This document shows positions 22,741 to 33,147 of a stretch of DNA of 64,000 bases, piece by piece. Position 1 is the first letter of the stretch, and every line of letters starts with the position of its first letter. Position numbers and translations under genes: made by a program. Source of the stretch: Reticulitermes speratus (Eukaryota; Arthropoda; Insecta; Blattodea; Rhinotermitidae); contig JAJKFL010000002.1 in assembly GCA_021186555.1 (NCBI GenBank), forward strand, positions 32,780,089 to 32,844,088, read 5' to 3'. The notes beneath the pieces were generated by a model. That model saw only the letters and a list, made by a program, of their open reading frames with translations. It searched no databases and had not been told where the DNA came from.

Positions 22741-23340
22741 TCATGACGTGCTAAGAAACAAATTTAATTTCACTCCATGTGAGCTGAAAATTTCACTGCT
22801 GTGTTGACTGCATAGATAATTCGGTGTTAGTACCCGGTTCGACAGGTCGTATTCAGAATCCGTCCGTAGGCTAGGTGCCAAGTAACATTTCATAACGTGT
22901 CGGTTCTTGGGGTTAGAGGCTATTTGTAGTTCTTAAACTACAGGATCGCCCACTGACGGCAGTCCGATACTGGCTTCTTCAATGTTGCAGTGTTTGCAGC
23001 TACGCCCCTTTCTTGAAGGCCGTTTCCTTCATCAACAAATATGAAACCGATAACAAATCATGTGGGACAAATATACGATTTATACATCTGCGATATCGTG
23101 GTAAAAATCTACCATTTAATTATATTCTGGAGCTATAGAATTTAATAGCATTGAATGCAGCGGGATTGATCGGTGACGAGCATGTAAAGATTTCAAAGGT
23201 ACCCCGGTCATTTCTGTGTGCTGCCTCCTTATGCGTGAGGTATGGCTGAAGGGGCCCATAGAAACATGCCAATAGCCGTTAATATTTTTAGTCTGGCCTT
23301 TTTATACCTATTCATTATAGGGGTACAGGGGTATCGGTGC
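22741..23340. other. No gene seen
   Basis: Unassigned intergenic sequence. Confidence 0.4.
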
Positions 23341-23341
23341 A

Positions 23342-23552
23342 CTTGATCACAACCAATGACACACACACACACACACACACACACTCTCTCTCTCTCTAGG
23401 AGTCCTCTGGACGAGGGGTCGGCGGTTGTAGAGACCTCTACCTGACAACACACAGCACTCACAAGAGACATATATCCATCCGTCCGGCGGATTCGAACCC
23501 GCAATCCCAGAACACCGGCCACAGACCCACGCCATAGACAGCGCGGCCACAA
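23342..23552 (-). mobile_element. tRNA-derived SINE family 1 with an expanded CA/CT tail
   Basis: Reverse copy. The head ends near 23552 (GTGGCCGCGCTGTCTATGG), B box GGGTTCGAATCCGCC, body CTACCTGACAACACACAGC on the plus strand. At the point where other copies read CACAC, this one has (AC)n at 23358-23384 followed by (CT)n to 23398, a microsatellite grown inside the SINE body. Confidence 0.8.
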
Positions 23553-23559
23553 TAGCCGT

Positions 23560-24511
23560 TAATCTGGCTGAAATTCAGCCTCTCTAACTTTACGAGCCTG
23601 AGTTTTTGTCCCGAATTGTTGTGGCGCAGAAACCTCTGGGTCAGAAAAGAAGAAGCGTGAGTTTCAGAGGAAATTGCGACTATCTGCAAGTACAGCCTAG
23701 GTTTCTATGTAGGACGATAATATTAAAATGGATGTCAGTAACAATCTTCAAAATCTGATCAGGATTATCGCAGGATTTTGTGAATTTGCTACTGGAATTC
23801 AGAATTTTGTTAAGTTAGAGAGTTTCGTGACCAGCTCAGTAATTGCTGGTACAACGTTTTCCAAATAATGGCTTGTGAGCTTGAGTTAAGAAGGCAGGAA
23901 CTCGCTGTGTGTTTGAACGGACTTTCCACCATTTTTCTCACGCTTTGTTTGTGTGGATAAACTGGTAAGGGCTCTGTGCAGCTGTTCCGATATGAGGGAC
24001 CCGCACCTCTGTCATCTCAGGGCTGTACAGAACAAGCGATCACATGGCCCATCAACTGCATGCCGCTTAAATCATTGCTGTGCCCTACAACGTAAGTCTT
24101 GTGTCTTATGGTGAGCAAATTCTGGTCATTGACCTCACTGTTGTGTTTAGTGACGAGGGAGAGAGCTTAAGGCTAAACTGCCACCGACTACGAGAAAAAT
24201 GTAGAAAAATATTTTCTGAAAAATAAATTTAGAATGGAGATGGAGGTTACTGAAAGTAACATAACTTGTATTAAACCTTCAAAGACGAAACGTGCTTTAT
24301 TTAATATAAGGACCCATTGCGTACCGCGCAGTAAACACTCTTCACCTCGGTTGTAAAAAACCAATCATTTAGTGATGTATAAGGCACAAGTTGCTGTTTG
24401 TTCTGACATCCGTGTTAAACGTATAGCGCATCATGAGCACCATGTAGGATGTTTGACTGTTGAGCCTGGTGGTAAGTAAAGTAACCGCTAGGCTTTAAAA
24501 GTTTAATAACG
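23560..24511. other. No gene seen
   Basis: Unassigned intergenic sequence, moderately GC-balanced, with short frames only. Confidence 0.4.
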
Positions 24512-24513
24512 TA

Positions 24514-24853
24514 GAGATGCTCCCCGACTTACGCAATTTCAAGTTACTCAATTTCAGACTTGTTCAATTTGTTAAAAAAGTACAAAATTGAAAAAACATT
24601 TGAGATGCGTGCCGAAACCTTCCTTACAGGAATGAAAGCTCAACGTGAAGAAGGTGGCGGAAGAACACTGCTGGGCGATAACACAGGCAGGGTGTGGTCA
24701 TACTGCGGCCGATCAGGTTACAACGGTTTGGTTTTCAGCTGGACTCCCTTATGTGTATATATATGTATTTGACCTTATATATAATCAGTTCCGCCTTGCG
24801 CAAAGTTCGTCTTGCGAAGGAACGTAACTACTGCATCATTCGGGGAGTGTCTG
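24514..24853. mobile_element. Tigger-like MITE
   Basis: The left end GAGATGCTCCCCGACTTA and the right end, inverted, CAGACACTCCCCGAATGA form imperfect terminal repeats flanked by TA on both sides. CTCCCCGACTTACG is a typical Tigger/pogo start. About 340 bp with no transposase remnant recognised. Confidence 0.5.
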
Positions 24854-25461
24854 TAGTCTATCTAACATGCGCGGCAGAGTGTTGCTCTTGTGACAAGTGC
24901 GGAATGTATAACCTTTCTTCAAACGACTCATCAGATGGCGTATGTGGATAATATAGTATATAAACAAAATATTATAAAATTTTTTCATATACATTTTGCG
25001 CATCCTTACACCATTTCGTTTGGACTTTTTCCTCGTACCAGTATTAATATAAGCAAGCTCTGATTCTGCCTGACAAGAAATTTATAGAAAACTTGTCGGA
25101 TGCAGCATCTGAAAGACAGACACCATTTGGTACATACAAGGGAAGATAACATTGAACCAGATCTTAAAAAGCTGAGTGCCAGGGCGTGGTCTGATTTAGC
25201 TGACTTAGGGCAGGGTCTAGTGGCGAGCACAATACTGAAATTTGGGATATACAAAAGACAAGAATTTCTCGATAAACTGAGCGTTGCTGAAGAAAGACTC
25301 TTTTTTCGTGAAGTTTGTTAAAGATGTTAGGGTTTTCCGTATTTAAGTGTCACTTATGAACACCCATGCGTAAATCGAAAGGAAGTTAAAACAGTTTATA
25401 TCAAACCAACTGATGCACAATTAAAAACCACTTTTTATTGTAGCTTTTATAAAATATTTGT

Positions 25462-25506
25462 ACCCCTACATATGTTTCAAACCTTAGTTCATCGTCAGAG
25501 GGGTCA
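25462..25506 (-). ncRNA. Hammerhead ribozyme motif, left arm
   Basis: Minus strand: CTGACGA, stem II GAAC/GTTT, GAAAC, short palindromic stem III ACATATGT, GTA cleavage triplet, stem I ACCCC/GGGGT with one extra base at the base of the stem. Confidence 0.6.
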
Positions 25507-25572
25507 TCTGTACTGTTTGAGCTTCAAAATTATGTAATTGAAGTGTAGTAGCTTTTAAAGACAAAAAAAAAA

Positions 25573-25614
25573 ACCCCCTGACGATGAACTAAGGTTTGAA
25601 ACATATGTAGGGGT
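25573..25614 (+). ncRNA. Hammerhead ribozyme motif, right arm, apparently complete
   Basis: Every element of a type I hammerhead with minimal stem III is present: stem I strand ACCCC (25573-25577), CTGACGA (25578-25584; position 7 is free in the family), stem II GAAC/GTTT with loop TAAG, GAAA, stem III ACA/TGT with a 2-nt loop, GTA with predicted cleavage after 25609, and closing stem I strand GGGGT (25610-25614). Stem I is five perfect pairs. Such short-stem III hammerheads are known in Penelope-like retroelements. Confidence 0.75.
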
Positions 25615-26029
25615 ACAAACATTTTATAAAAGCTACAATAAAAAGTGGGTTTTAATTGTGCATCAGTTGGTTTGATATAAGCTGTTTAGTAAAGATGCAC
25701 GGTGTTAATAATGTGAAAGTTAAAACAGTATTTTCTCGCCACCACAAGGCTTTATAATAATAAAATGACAGTACGTCTTTTATGATGGCTATATTTGTGG
25801 GTGCTATACGACATCATTATCAGGTGTCTAAGTACAAATTCAAGTTTATAACTGATTATTGTAATATTTTTGTGTCTTTTGGCTCATACTACATTTATTT
25901 TGTATTAGACGACAATAATATTAAAATCAATATAATGAAGCAAATATTTACAATACAGTTTTTATACATTACTTCTATTTTCATAATCGTATGGAAATGA
26001 AGCTTCATGATTTCTGAAACTTGCCTTCA

Positions 26030-26296
26030 CCTGAGTTTAAGTAAAAACCAACAAATGCGCAAGATTATTAAGTATAAGATGTATTTACAACCCCTACATA
26101 TGTATCGGCAAATAAATTGCCACCGTAATGAGGTATTTATCAAAGAACTACAAGTACTTGTAGTTCTTTGATAAATACCCCCTGAGGTGGCAATTTATTT
26201 GCCGAAACATATGTAGGGGTTGTAAATATATAACATCTTATGCATTAGTTGGTCTTGACTTAAACTCACGATAAAATGCGCGGTACATGCAACATA
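26030..26296. mobile_element. Hammerhead foldback element with 13-bp target duplication
   Basis: Arms 26031-26148 and 26155-26275 are inverted copies around a short palindrome (ACAAGTACTTGT). The right tail GATAAAATGCGCGGTACATG has no partner on the left. The exact 13-bp AAACTTGCCTTCA flanks the element at 26017-26029 and 26297-26309, so both ends are defined. Confidence 0.75.
26177..26220 (+). ncRNA. Hammerhead-like motif, core partly lost
   Basis: Stem I ACCCC/GGGGT, stem II GGCAA/TTGCC, GAAAC, stem III ACATATGT and GTA are intact. The first core box reads CTGAGGT, so the conserved G-A step is not in place. The left arm (26095-26135, minus) keeps the same stems but has a more altered core. 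Confidence 0.5.
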
Positions 26297-26309
26297 AAAC
26301 TTGCCTTCA

Positions 26310-27059
26310 TATTTCTATTACCTATTCCCGGGAAAGGAGTCCCGTTGCGTTTAGGAAAGGCGGCAGGATGACGTCATAGGCGGTCTGGACTTTGTGGCAA
26401 GGAGAATATCGGTGCGTCAGCAGGCACTAGGTCTCTAGTTTCGGCAGCAAGACGTGAGATAGCTACATTTGTGAAAGACGGGAGTCAAACACCTACTTGC
26501 AGAATTGGACAAATGAAGTGAAAATACACGGCCATTTATTACTTGCGTTTCTCTTCCTCGTTGCTCTGAAAACTGGAGTTGGAATCACGGTTCTAATGTC
26601 CATCTTTCGGCTGTCATACAGCAAAATTGCGACACTCCTAAAACTACGCTCACAGTTACGCTGAAATTCTAGAATAGGCACCCCTGAGAGTCAGCCCTCT
26701 GTGTTAACATTACTCGGAAGAAGAAGTAGCGGGGCAACAAAGCTGATGTTTGGAAGTACAGTGGAAGGGGAACCCCCCAAGAGCAACAGGGAATTCCCTC
26801 CCTGACTTGAAGTATAGTGGCTTGTGCGATTTAAACAATATATATGCTACCCCTGCTGACAGTTGTAAGCAACAGTGTCGTCATTTTATGTCTGCACTGC
26901 CAGTTTAAATCTCGTTTCTTTCGTTCAGGTCGAAGGAAAGGACAGATGGGGCAGGACTCCTTGCTTGAGGTACTTTCCGTTAACCCTTTCACGACGAAGT
27001 TCGTTGGATCCGTCTAACGACATATGTGTATGTGGTTACGTGTGTGGCAATATGTTCAG
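26310..27059. other. No gene seen
   Basis: Unassigned intergenic sequence with short frames only. Confidence 0.4.
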
Positions 27060-27126
27060 GAGCTCGAAGTTTAAAATTAGCGCGTCTAGCGCATACCCTA
27101 GTCATTCTACCGACTGCGCTATCCCA
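27060..27126 (-). mobile_element. Possible 5' fragment of a tRNA-derived SINE (family 3-like)
   Basis: The minus strand starts GCTGGGATAGCGCAGTCGGT (27126 down), close to the A-box region of family 3 (GGGATAGCGTAGTCGGTATA). The sequence beyond does not follow the family body. Confidence 0.35.
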
Positions 27127-27267
27127 GCTAATAATAATAATAATCATCTAGATTTGTATTTGGAAGATGCTCTTTTCGAATCTCGGCCAGAACAAATATG
27201 TGCTAATTAGGATTTCACTTCGTCTCTCCAGTATCTCGATTATGCTAGAACCACTACCTTCCGGCTG

Positions 27268-27474
27268 CGTTCAATGCATCATGTGCTGTTCAACCTACCG
27301 TTCAATGCATCATGTGCTGTTCAACCTACCGTTCAATACATCATGTGCTGTTCAACCTACCGTTCAATACATCATGTGCTGTTCAACCTACCGTTCAAAG
27401 CATCATGTGCTTTTCAACCTACCGTTCAATGCATCATGCGCTGCTTTTCCTGCCGTTCAATACATTGTGCGCTG
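27268..27474. repeat. 31-bp minisatellite, about 6.7 copies
   Basis: The unit is CGTTCAATGCATCATGTGCT followed by GTTCAACCTAC. The first four copies differ by one base at most; copies 5-7 carry several changes and the last is partial. A 31-bp period cycles the reading frame, so the open frame across it is fortuitous. Confidence 0.95.
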
Positions 27475-27669
27475 GTATATCCACATTTTGACCTTACATT
27501 CTTTTAGATACCAATTGATACGTAAAATAAACCACCTCAAAAGACAGCTGTGGAAATAGACAAATTTATGCACTGAACCATATTTCGTAACATAGGAGAT
27601 TTATTGGAAGAGAGAAGGAGAGAGAGTTTGGTATGGACATATACATACACGCAAGCCTACATGTACATT

Positions 27670-27947
27670 TTTCTTTTTATTGAAGGGCCCCGTAGCAGAT
27701 GCTACTGACGCACCGCAGCCTTGAAGGCTTATTGTGCAACCCTGCGATGAAGATGAGATTTTTTATGCTTTTCAATTTTAATGGAGCACCGGTGGAATGA
27801 AATTGACAGGGGAAAACCGAAGTACTCGGAGAAAAACCTGTCCCAGTGCCACTTTGTCCACCACAAATCCCACATTGACCGGCCCGGGATCGAGCCCGAG
27901 CCTCCGCTGTGAGAGGCCGGCGACTAATCGCCTGAGCCATGGCACGG
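27670..27947 (-). mobile_element. tRNA-derived SINE family 2 with exact target duplication
   Basis: Reverse copy from the head at 27947 (GCCGTGCCATGGCTCAGGCG) to the T/A-rich tail at 27670. The 14-bp CCTACATGTACATT is repeated exactly at 27656-27669 and 27948-27961. The B box (GGGCTCGATCCCGGG) carries one change. Confidence 0.9.
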
Positions 27948-27961
27948 CCTACATGTACATT

Positions 27962-28840
27962 ACTGGCGACAGTACTCGGTCCAAAGGACACTTTGATCAA
28001 GGCTGAAATTAGGTAGGAGGTTTGCAGGTCTATCCTCCTCCACCGAAAAATAACATTTTAGTCTCTTTAAAAAAAGACAGACCTTTAGTTGGAAATGAAG
28101 CTGTGACCATTTAATTCAACACCAATTAATTTCAGAATTCACGCAAAGAAACCTAGAAGTTACTGGTAAACTTTTCAGCTTTACTGAAATAAAATTCTGT
28201 GTGCCCTACCAAGATGCTTTGCAAAACATGCACTTTGTATTGGCCTTCGACACACTTAAAGCTTCCGAACGAAATAGACAAGAATGCTGGAATTCAAAAT
28301 TGCCAGTATTCCCATCGCTGCCCGTAATCATGGAGGCGTCTTCGTGGCCGGTGGAAGAAAGACCGGGGTCAGATATTTTATAATTGGATTAGTGGAGTAG
28401 AATATATCGTTTCAAAATTCGGCTTTCTTCGTAGCAAATCCCCCTTATTCTTTCGCAATGTGTTTTATTAACTCCGTCTCCAAAGCCAGTTTGATTTGTT
28501 CCTTCCTTTCTTGTAGGGTGCTACTGGCCATTTCGGCCCAAAGTCGACCTTTTCTCGGGTTTAAGAAATCTTCTTTATAGGTGTTTCCTGGGACTCCTTT
28601 CATGAGGAGTCATCCCGTTGCAAGGTCCGTGAAGTGCTCAAGGTACAACGAACACAAATAGAACCTCTACACCTATGCCTCCAGTAAGTTCAGACCCCTA
28701 GGTCCAAATGTTGGAGCGGCTGAAGACAGCAAGGCCACTGTGATGGGCAATTACATTTGTTCAGTGTTTAATGCTGCGAGAACTGGTCGTGTTCACTTCT
28801 GGGTTTTGTTCATTTGTCCGTTTCTGCGTAACAAAATACA
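27962..28840. other. No gene seen
   Basis: A reading frame of 60 codons at 28201-28383 has no family resemblance I can name. Otherwise unassigned. Confidence 0.35.
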
Positions 28841-29075
28841 GAATTGAGATCTGCTCTCTTCTGGGATATTACGCAGCGTTGAGTGGTACTTCGGTACCGA
28901 CGTTTCTGGATAACCTATTGATCCCATCTTCAAGGATCAAGAAGTCCTTCTTGGACCCTTCTTGACCCTTGAAGATGGGACCGATATGTTGTCCCGAAAC
29001 ATCGGTACAGAACTACCACTGAAGGCTGTGTAATATCCCAGAAGAGCTCAGATCTCATCTATATCGCGGCGGAAG
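28841..29075. mobile_element. Foldback element with hammerhead-like motifs
   Basis: Inverted arms: 28841-28935 (GAGATCTGCTCTCTTCTGGG, then ATATTACGCAGC) and 28960-29075 (GCTGTGTAATATCCCAGAAG, then AGCTCAGATCTC), joined by AAGGATCAAGAAGTCCTTC, itself a small hairpin. No target duplication was recognised. Confidence 0.65.
28966..29009 (+). ncRNA. Hammerhead-like motif
   Basis: First box CTTGAAGA (one base longer than CTGAAGA), stem II GGGAC/GTCCC (five perfect pairs), GAAAC, stem III AC/GT with a 4-nt loop and a GTA triplet. Stem I is not clear. Probably decayed. Confidence 0.45.
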
Positions 29076-31080
29076 CCTGAAATCACGCATAACGTTAGAA
29101 TTATTATTGCAAATGGCCTCTTATAGAAACATGAAATATAAACTTTATTGGATTTAAGTTACAAAGGAGGTGAATATTGTGGTTTGTAAGGCAATAACAC
29201 CGTGTATGCTGCTACAGAAGTTTTGAAGAAACTTGCTACGTAAATCTTTGGGGTAAGAGGCCCATTATCTAGGTTACTTTAGAAGAAAAAGACGAAATTA
29301 AGTTAGAAAATGAAAAAGGGGGACTGCAGCTTAAGTACGAGGAGGTCTTCTCCCTTATAACATAAGTTTAATTCCGTACGTTCGCATTAGATTAAAAACT
29401 TTGCTATATTTTGGGCAGCTAATGCCGCCTTCAAGCGCAGCATATGCTAATGGCGAATTGAAAAACACCTGTCTCAAAATATGAAGTAACCAGATAATAC
29501 TGAAATCTCAGGAGTTATCACCCGATTAAACATTCGCCGGATTATTAAAATTAATACAATTTACAATCATTGCACTTTACTTTTAGTTCTAATTTCTCGT
29601 GGTGACGCTTTGTCACCATTTCCATTGACCACTTAAATGTCTAGTGAGGTGAATAATCACAAATTCAAATAAAATTTTATTTGTTTTTTAAACCTGTATT
29701 GTAGATATGTAGAAGTTTGTCTTCTATAGTCTACGTTGTAAGTGCGATGGTGCAATGGTGATACAATTATTCACACGGCCGTGTTTGTAACACTGCACAA
29801 ACACACCTGTTACGCGCCTCTGCATAGTCGCAAAAACGCCTATGATATTTGCCATGCCCGTCGGTCTGTCTGCATGTATCAGAGCGGCTTCCATTAAATT
29901 GATTTCCATGAAATTAGATATTGGGGACTTTCTTGAAAATCTGTTGAGGAATTCCAAAGGTGCTTAAAATCGGGCAAACACGTCGGGAATTTTACATGAA
30001 GATTTCTGCACATTTTATTGTTGCTAGGTACATAAATTCGCCATAAAACATCTTCGTGCAACACTCAATATAGTTATATTGTTGACAGTGACATGTACCT
30101 CAACCATGTATAGGGAACGCATTGTTGAGTTTCTATCACAACAATGGATAAGAGAACGCGCCACAATGTTACTGCCTATTTGCTATGTATGTTAATTATA
30201 AGCGTGTGAAGGGCCGGTGTTATGTAAAGGTGTGATGAGTATGTTGCTAGTTTGTCTGTTACTGCTACTTAAAATACCATATGAAGCAGAATACGTAATT
30301 TAAAAGTTATTGTTGTCGACAGATGATAGACACGGCAACGGTAATTATTGACTTTTGAATTACTTTTCATGCCGGTATTTAAAAATTTATCTTTACAAGT
30401 GTGTGAATTATTATAAAATTTAATTAAACTTACACAGTCACACATAATGTAGTAGTGTAATGTAATGACAAATGTGACATTTTTTCAGTCATTTACAGCG
30501 GTAGTCAGGTAGGTAAGTGCCAATGTTTGTGAAGAAGTATTGCCTCCAGCTTGAGGGTAATAAATATAAATGGTATTTTTCTCCGAAACGTTGGCACCCA
30601 CTATAACCGATTATATTGCCCCTTTCGAGGGAGGATGGAAGTAGTTAGTTGCAGTAGGAGTTTTACAGCGCCGGCACCCCATATCAAAGGTAGTTTAGGA
30701 TATTGGGGGGGTCAGGGATTCAGAAAATGGCAGTAAAACAAGCCATCTTGCTAGCCGTGGGAAGGCTATGCACAAAACACTTGGAGTTGAGAAGAGAATT
30801 TCAACGGGTGTGCTCCAACCGCTCGCTGTCAGCAGGCAGACAGAGACCTTAAAGATAGGAGCCTGTTGTAAATTGTGAACGAAGAATATTGTGGTTCAAT
30901 TTTGTCAAATATATCAGCTTACAAATCACCTGATTAATTTTCTGACTTGGTTGCTTCGGTGTGTTAGATTTGTTGTTAGTTTGATAAAAATTAACAGCTG
31001 TACGTCCATCGCCCAACACCCCTTCCACGTCATGTTTCCTGAGATAAGGCTTGCTCTCCACTGTACAAGCTAGCAGCTGA
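29076..31080. other. No gene seen
   Basis: Two kilobases of AT-rich DNA with no recognised repeat. Near 30580 TCCGAAACGTTGGCACCC resembles the 3' half of the hammerhead motifs, but the rest is missing. Confidence 0.4.
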
Positions 31081-31099
31081 TTATCTTACCTTCATATCG

Positions 31100-31430
31100 A
31101 GACGTTATTCATTCATTCATTCTGTAGTCTGTCTTACGACAGGTCCGTAGCCTCTTCCAAAGCGAGTTCTCCACAGGGTGCGATCTAGTGCTTTCTCTTT
31201 CAATTTCCAGTAACTTTTCTTTTCCTTAAGGTCATCCATTAGCTGTTTACGCCTTCTCCCTCGTCTTCCCGTCATTTCTATCCTTCTTTCTAACTTTCCT
31301 TCAATCACGTGTTTCAGAAGGCAGTTTCTACGCAAGATGTGACCAATCCAGTTAGGCTTTCTTCTTTTTATTGTATGTAGGATATTCCTCTCCTCCTTGA
31401 CTCTGTGTAATACTTCTTCAATCGAGACGT
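31100..31430 (-). mobile_element. LINE 3' end, third family, reverse strand
   Basis: The minus strand (31430 down) encodes RRKPNWIGHILRRNCLLKHV, then IEGKLERR, TGRRGRRRKQLMDDLKEKKSY and LDRTLWRTRFGRGYGPVVRQ, the C-terminal end of a LINE reverse transcriptase ORF widely seen in arthropods (HILRRN, GRRRKQL, ALDRTLWR). The frame is nearly open over about 100 codons. The 3' end carries a short (GAAT)n tail at 31108-31121, as LINE tails often do. Confidence 0.75.
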
Positions 31431-31639
31431 TAAAACAATAAAAATAGAAACCTACTGATTGCGCGGAAATGGTAAGAAGTAAGGATCAGTTAAACCACCT
31501 AAGACTAATGCGAAGAGGAAACTATGTTCAGATACCACCACCACCACCATCACGATTACTTTATTGAATTTTTAATTTTTAAGCCCCAAAAAGTGGCAGT
31601 AATTCTCTATACCATGCTCTGCAATTTCCAAAAGAGCAT

Positions 31640-31879
31640 GACTTTTTTTTTTGTAAGGTTTCCATTTTGACCCCATTGTTCTTCTTGTAAGAGCAACGTA
31701 TAGATGGAGTATGGAGCAATGATGGAATGATATTGACAGACGAATCCCGAAGCACTGCGACAAAAACCTGTCACAATGCCACTTCGCCCACCACAAATCT
31801 CACATGGACTGACCTGGCATCAAAACCAGACCTCCGGTTTGAGAGGCCGGAGGCTTACCTCCTGAGGCACGGGACGTCC
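31640..31879 (-). mobile_element. Diverged tRNA-derived SINE family 2
   Basis: Body words GTGGGCGAAGTGGCATTG and GTGAGATTTGTGGTGG match family 2 with many changes. The tRNA part (GCCTCAGGAGGTAAGCC; B box GGTTTTGATGCC) is strongly altered. Confidence 0.65.
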
Positions 31880-32239
31880 TTTAGGATTAAATTTAACTCG
31901 AATAATATATAAAGATTCAGTTTGTACGGCGTAGTCGACACTTCGTCGCAGCTATAAAAAACAAACTTTTAATTCTGTGCAGGGAAATAAACTCACTTTA
32001 CTGGCAGAATAGTACGAAAACACACAAATACATTCTGTGGGCCGAACAACATTGGGCATGTAGTAAGAAGCGTAGTCGGTAGATGGTAGCACAATGTAGA
32101 ATTCATTACTTTTTTATAAACTAGCCTTACGCTTATGTAACCCAACAAATAGGGTAGTATTGGGGGTAATAAAACAGCCAGGCGTAAAGAAAACTGGTTT
32201 TGTTGGAATGGTGCTTTCGTTCAGGTATGGGGGCGGAAC

Positions 32240-32262
32240 GGGGGGGGGGGGGGGGGGGGGGG
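32240..32262 (+). repeat. G23 homopolymer
   Basis: Twenty-three uninterrupted G, the longest in the window. Confidence 0.95.
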
Positions 32263-33129
32263 TGGTGGGCATTCCGAGAGGTCTGCAGCAGAGCAAGCCA
32301 GAGTTCCTCTAACTAGTCTTCAAGGTTGTTGCAGTTCAAAGCGGTTACGCTGCCCAATTTTTTTTATAATTCATAAACAAGTTTATAGATAAAACGTTTC
32401 CGTTCTAATAGAGCACTAAACAGCCGGTGCTGGTGTCGTTAAGAGTGTGAAGTGTTACATTGTGTCATGTGCACTTTGTTGTTTAGAAAGTGACAGTGTA
32501 TAAACTGCGTGCCTTTTATAATTTCGAAGCCAAAACAAGAATTATCAGAGGAAAGGAATGCATACTTCATTCAGTAATGGACTATAAGAGGACGTTTCAA
32601 AGGAAAGTAAGTTTTACTGTTAACTAATGACTTTCTTGTAAGTACACTCGAAATTTTTGACTTGAAGGCATATTAAATATTGTGACTAATACTTGTGATG
32701 TGTTCTGATACTGAAAACAGGTCACTGATAATTAACGAATTCCATGGAAGCGTCACTTTTATGGAAATTGAAAGTTCATTACGATATTCAAAAGAGCAAA
32801 GCCACGAGGCTTTATCCTGGTACAAACAAACCAGTCAACATCCTTCGTGACCTTTGAAATCAATTTGATCTTCTTCCATTTAAGTCTCTGTCTCCCAAGT
32901 TGCATTTTCCTTTTGTGTTCCCGGTTAAGGATGAGCATAGGAAAAGTGAATAACTGAATATTAGAGGCCAGTAAGGTCAGAGAAATAAAATGATGAATTT
33001 CAGTATTGGAAACATGAGTTCATGCACTATCTGGTAAGAACGACATAAAGGCATGCCTTTACGCCTGGCTGACTTCTGAATAAAAGATAAACGAAGTCGT
33101 TCAGAAGCCTTTTCATTCTGTGGAGTTTC

Positions 33130-33147
33130 GGGGGGGGGGGGGGGGGG
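33130..33147 (+). repeat. G18 homopolymer
   Basis: Eighteen uninterrupted G. Confidence 0.95.

Larger units (their letters stand above)
25396..25716. mobile_element. Hammerhead foldback element with 13-bp target duplication
   Basis: The left arm (25396-25506) and right arm (25573-25680) are inverted copies, sharing TTATATCAAACCAAC, GTAGCTTTTATAAAA, TACCCCTACATATG and more. A further 36-bp tail (25681-25716) follows only the right arm. The exact 13-bp AAGTTAAAACAGT flanks the unit at 25383-25395 and 25717-25729. Each arm contains a hammerhead motif. It matches the 26030 element in design and in tail wording (ATGC-CGGT). Confidence 0.75.

Noticed and set aside
27167-27559. 130-codon frame with repeated SCAVQPTVQYIMCC-like peptide
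   Set aside because: A by-product of the 31-bp minisatellite; the period is not a multiple of three, so the peptide shifts with each unit.
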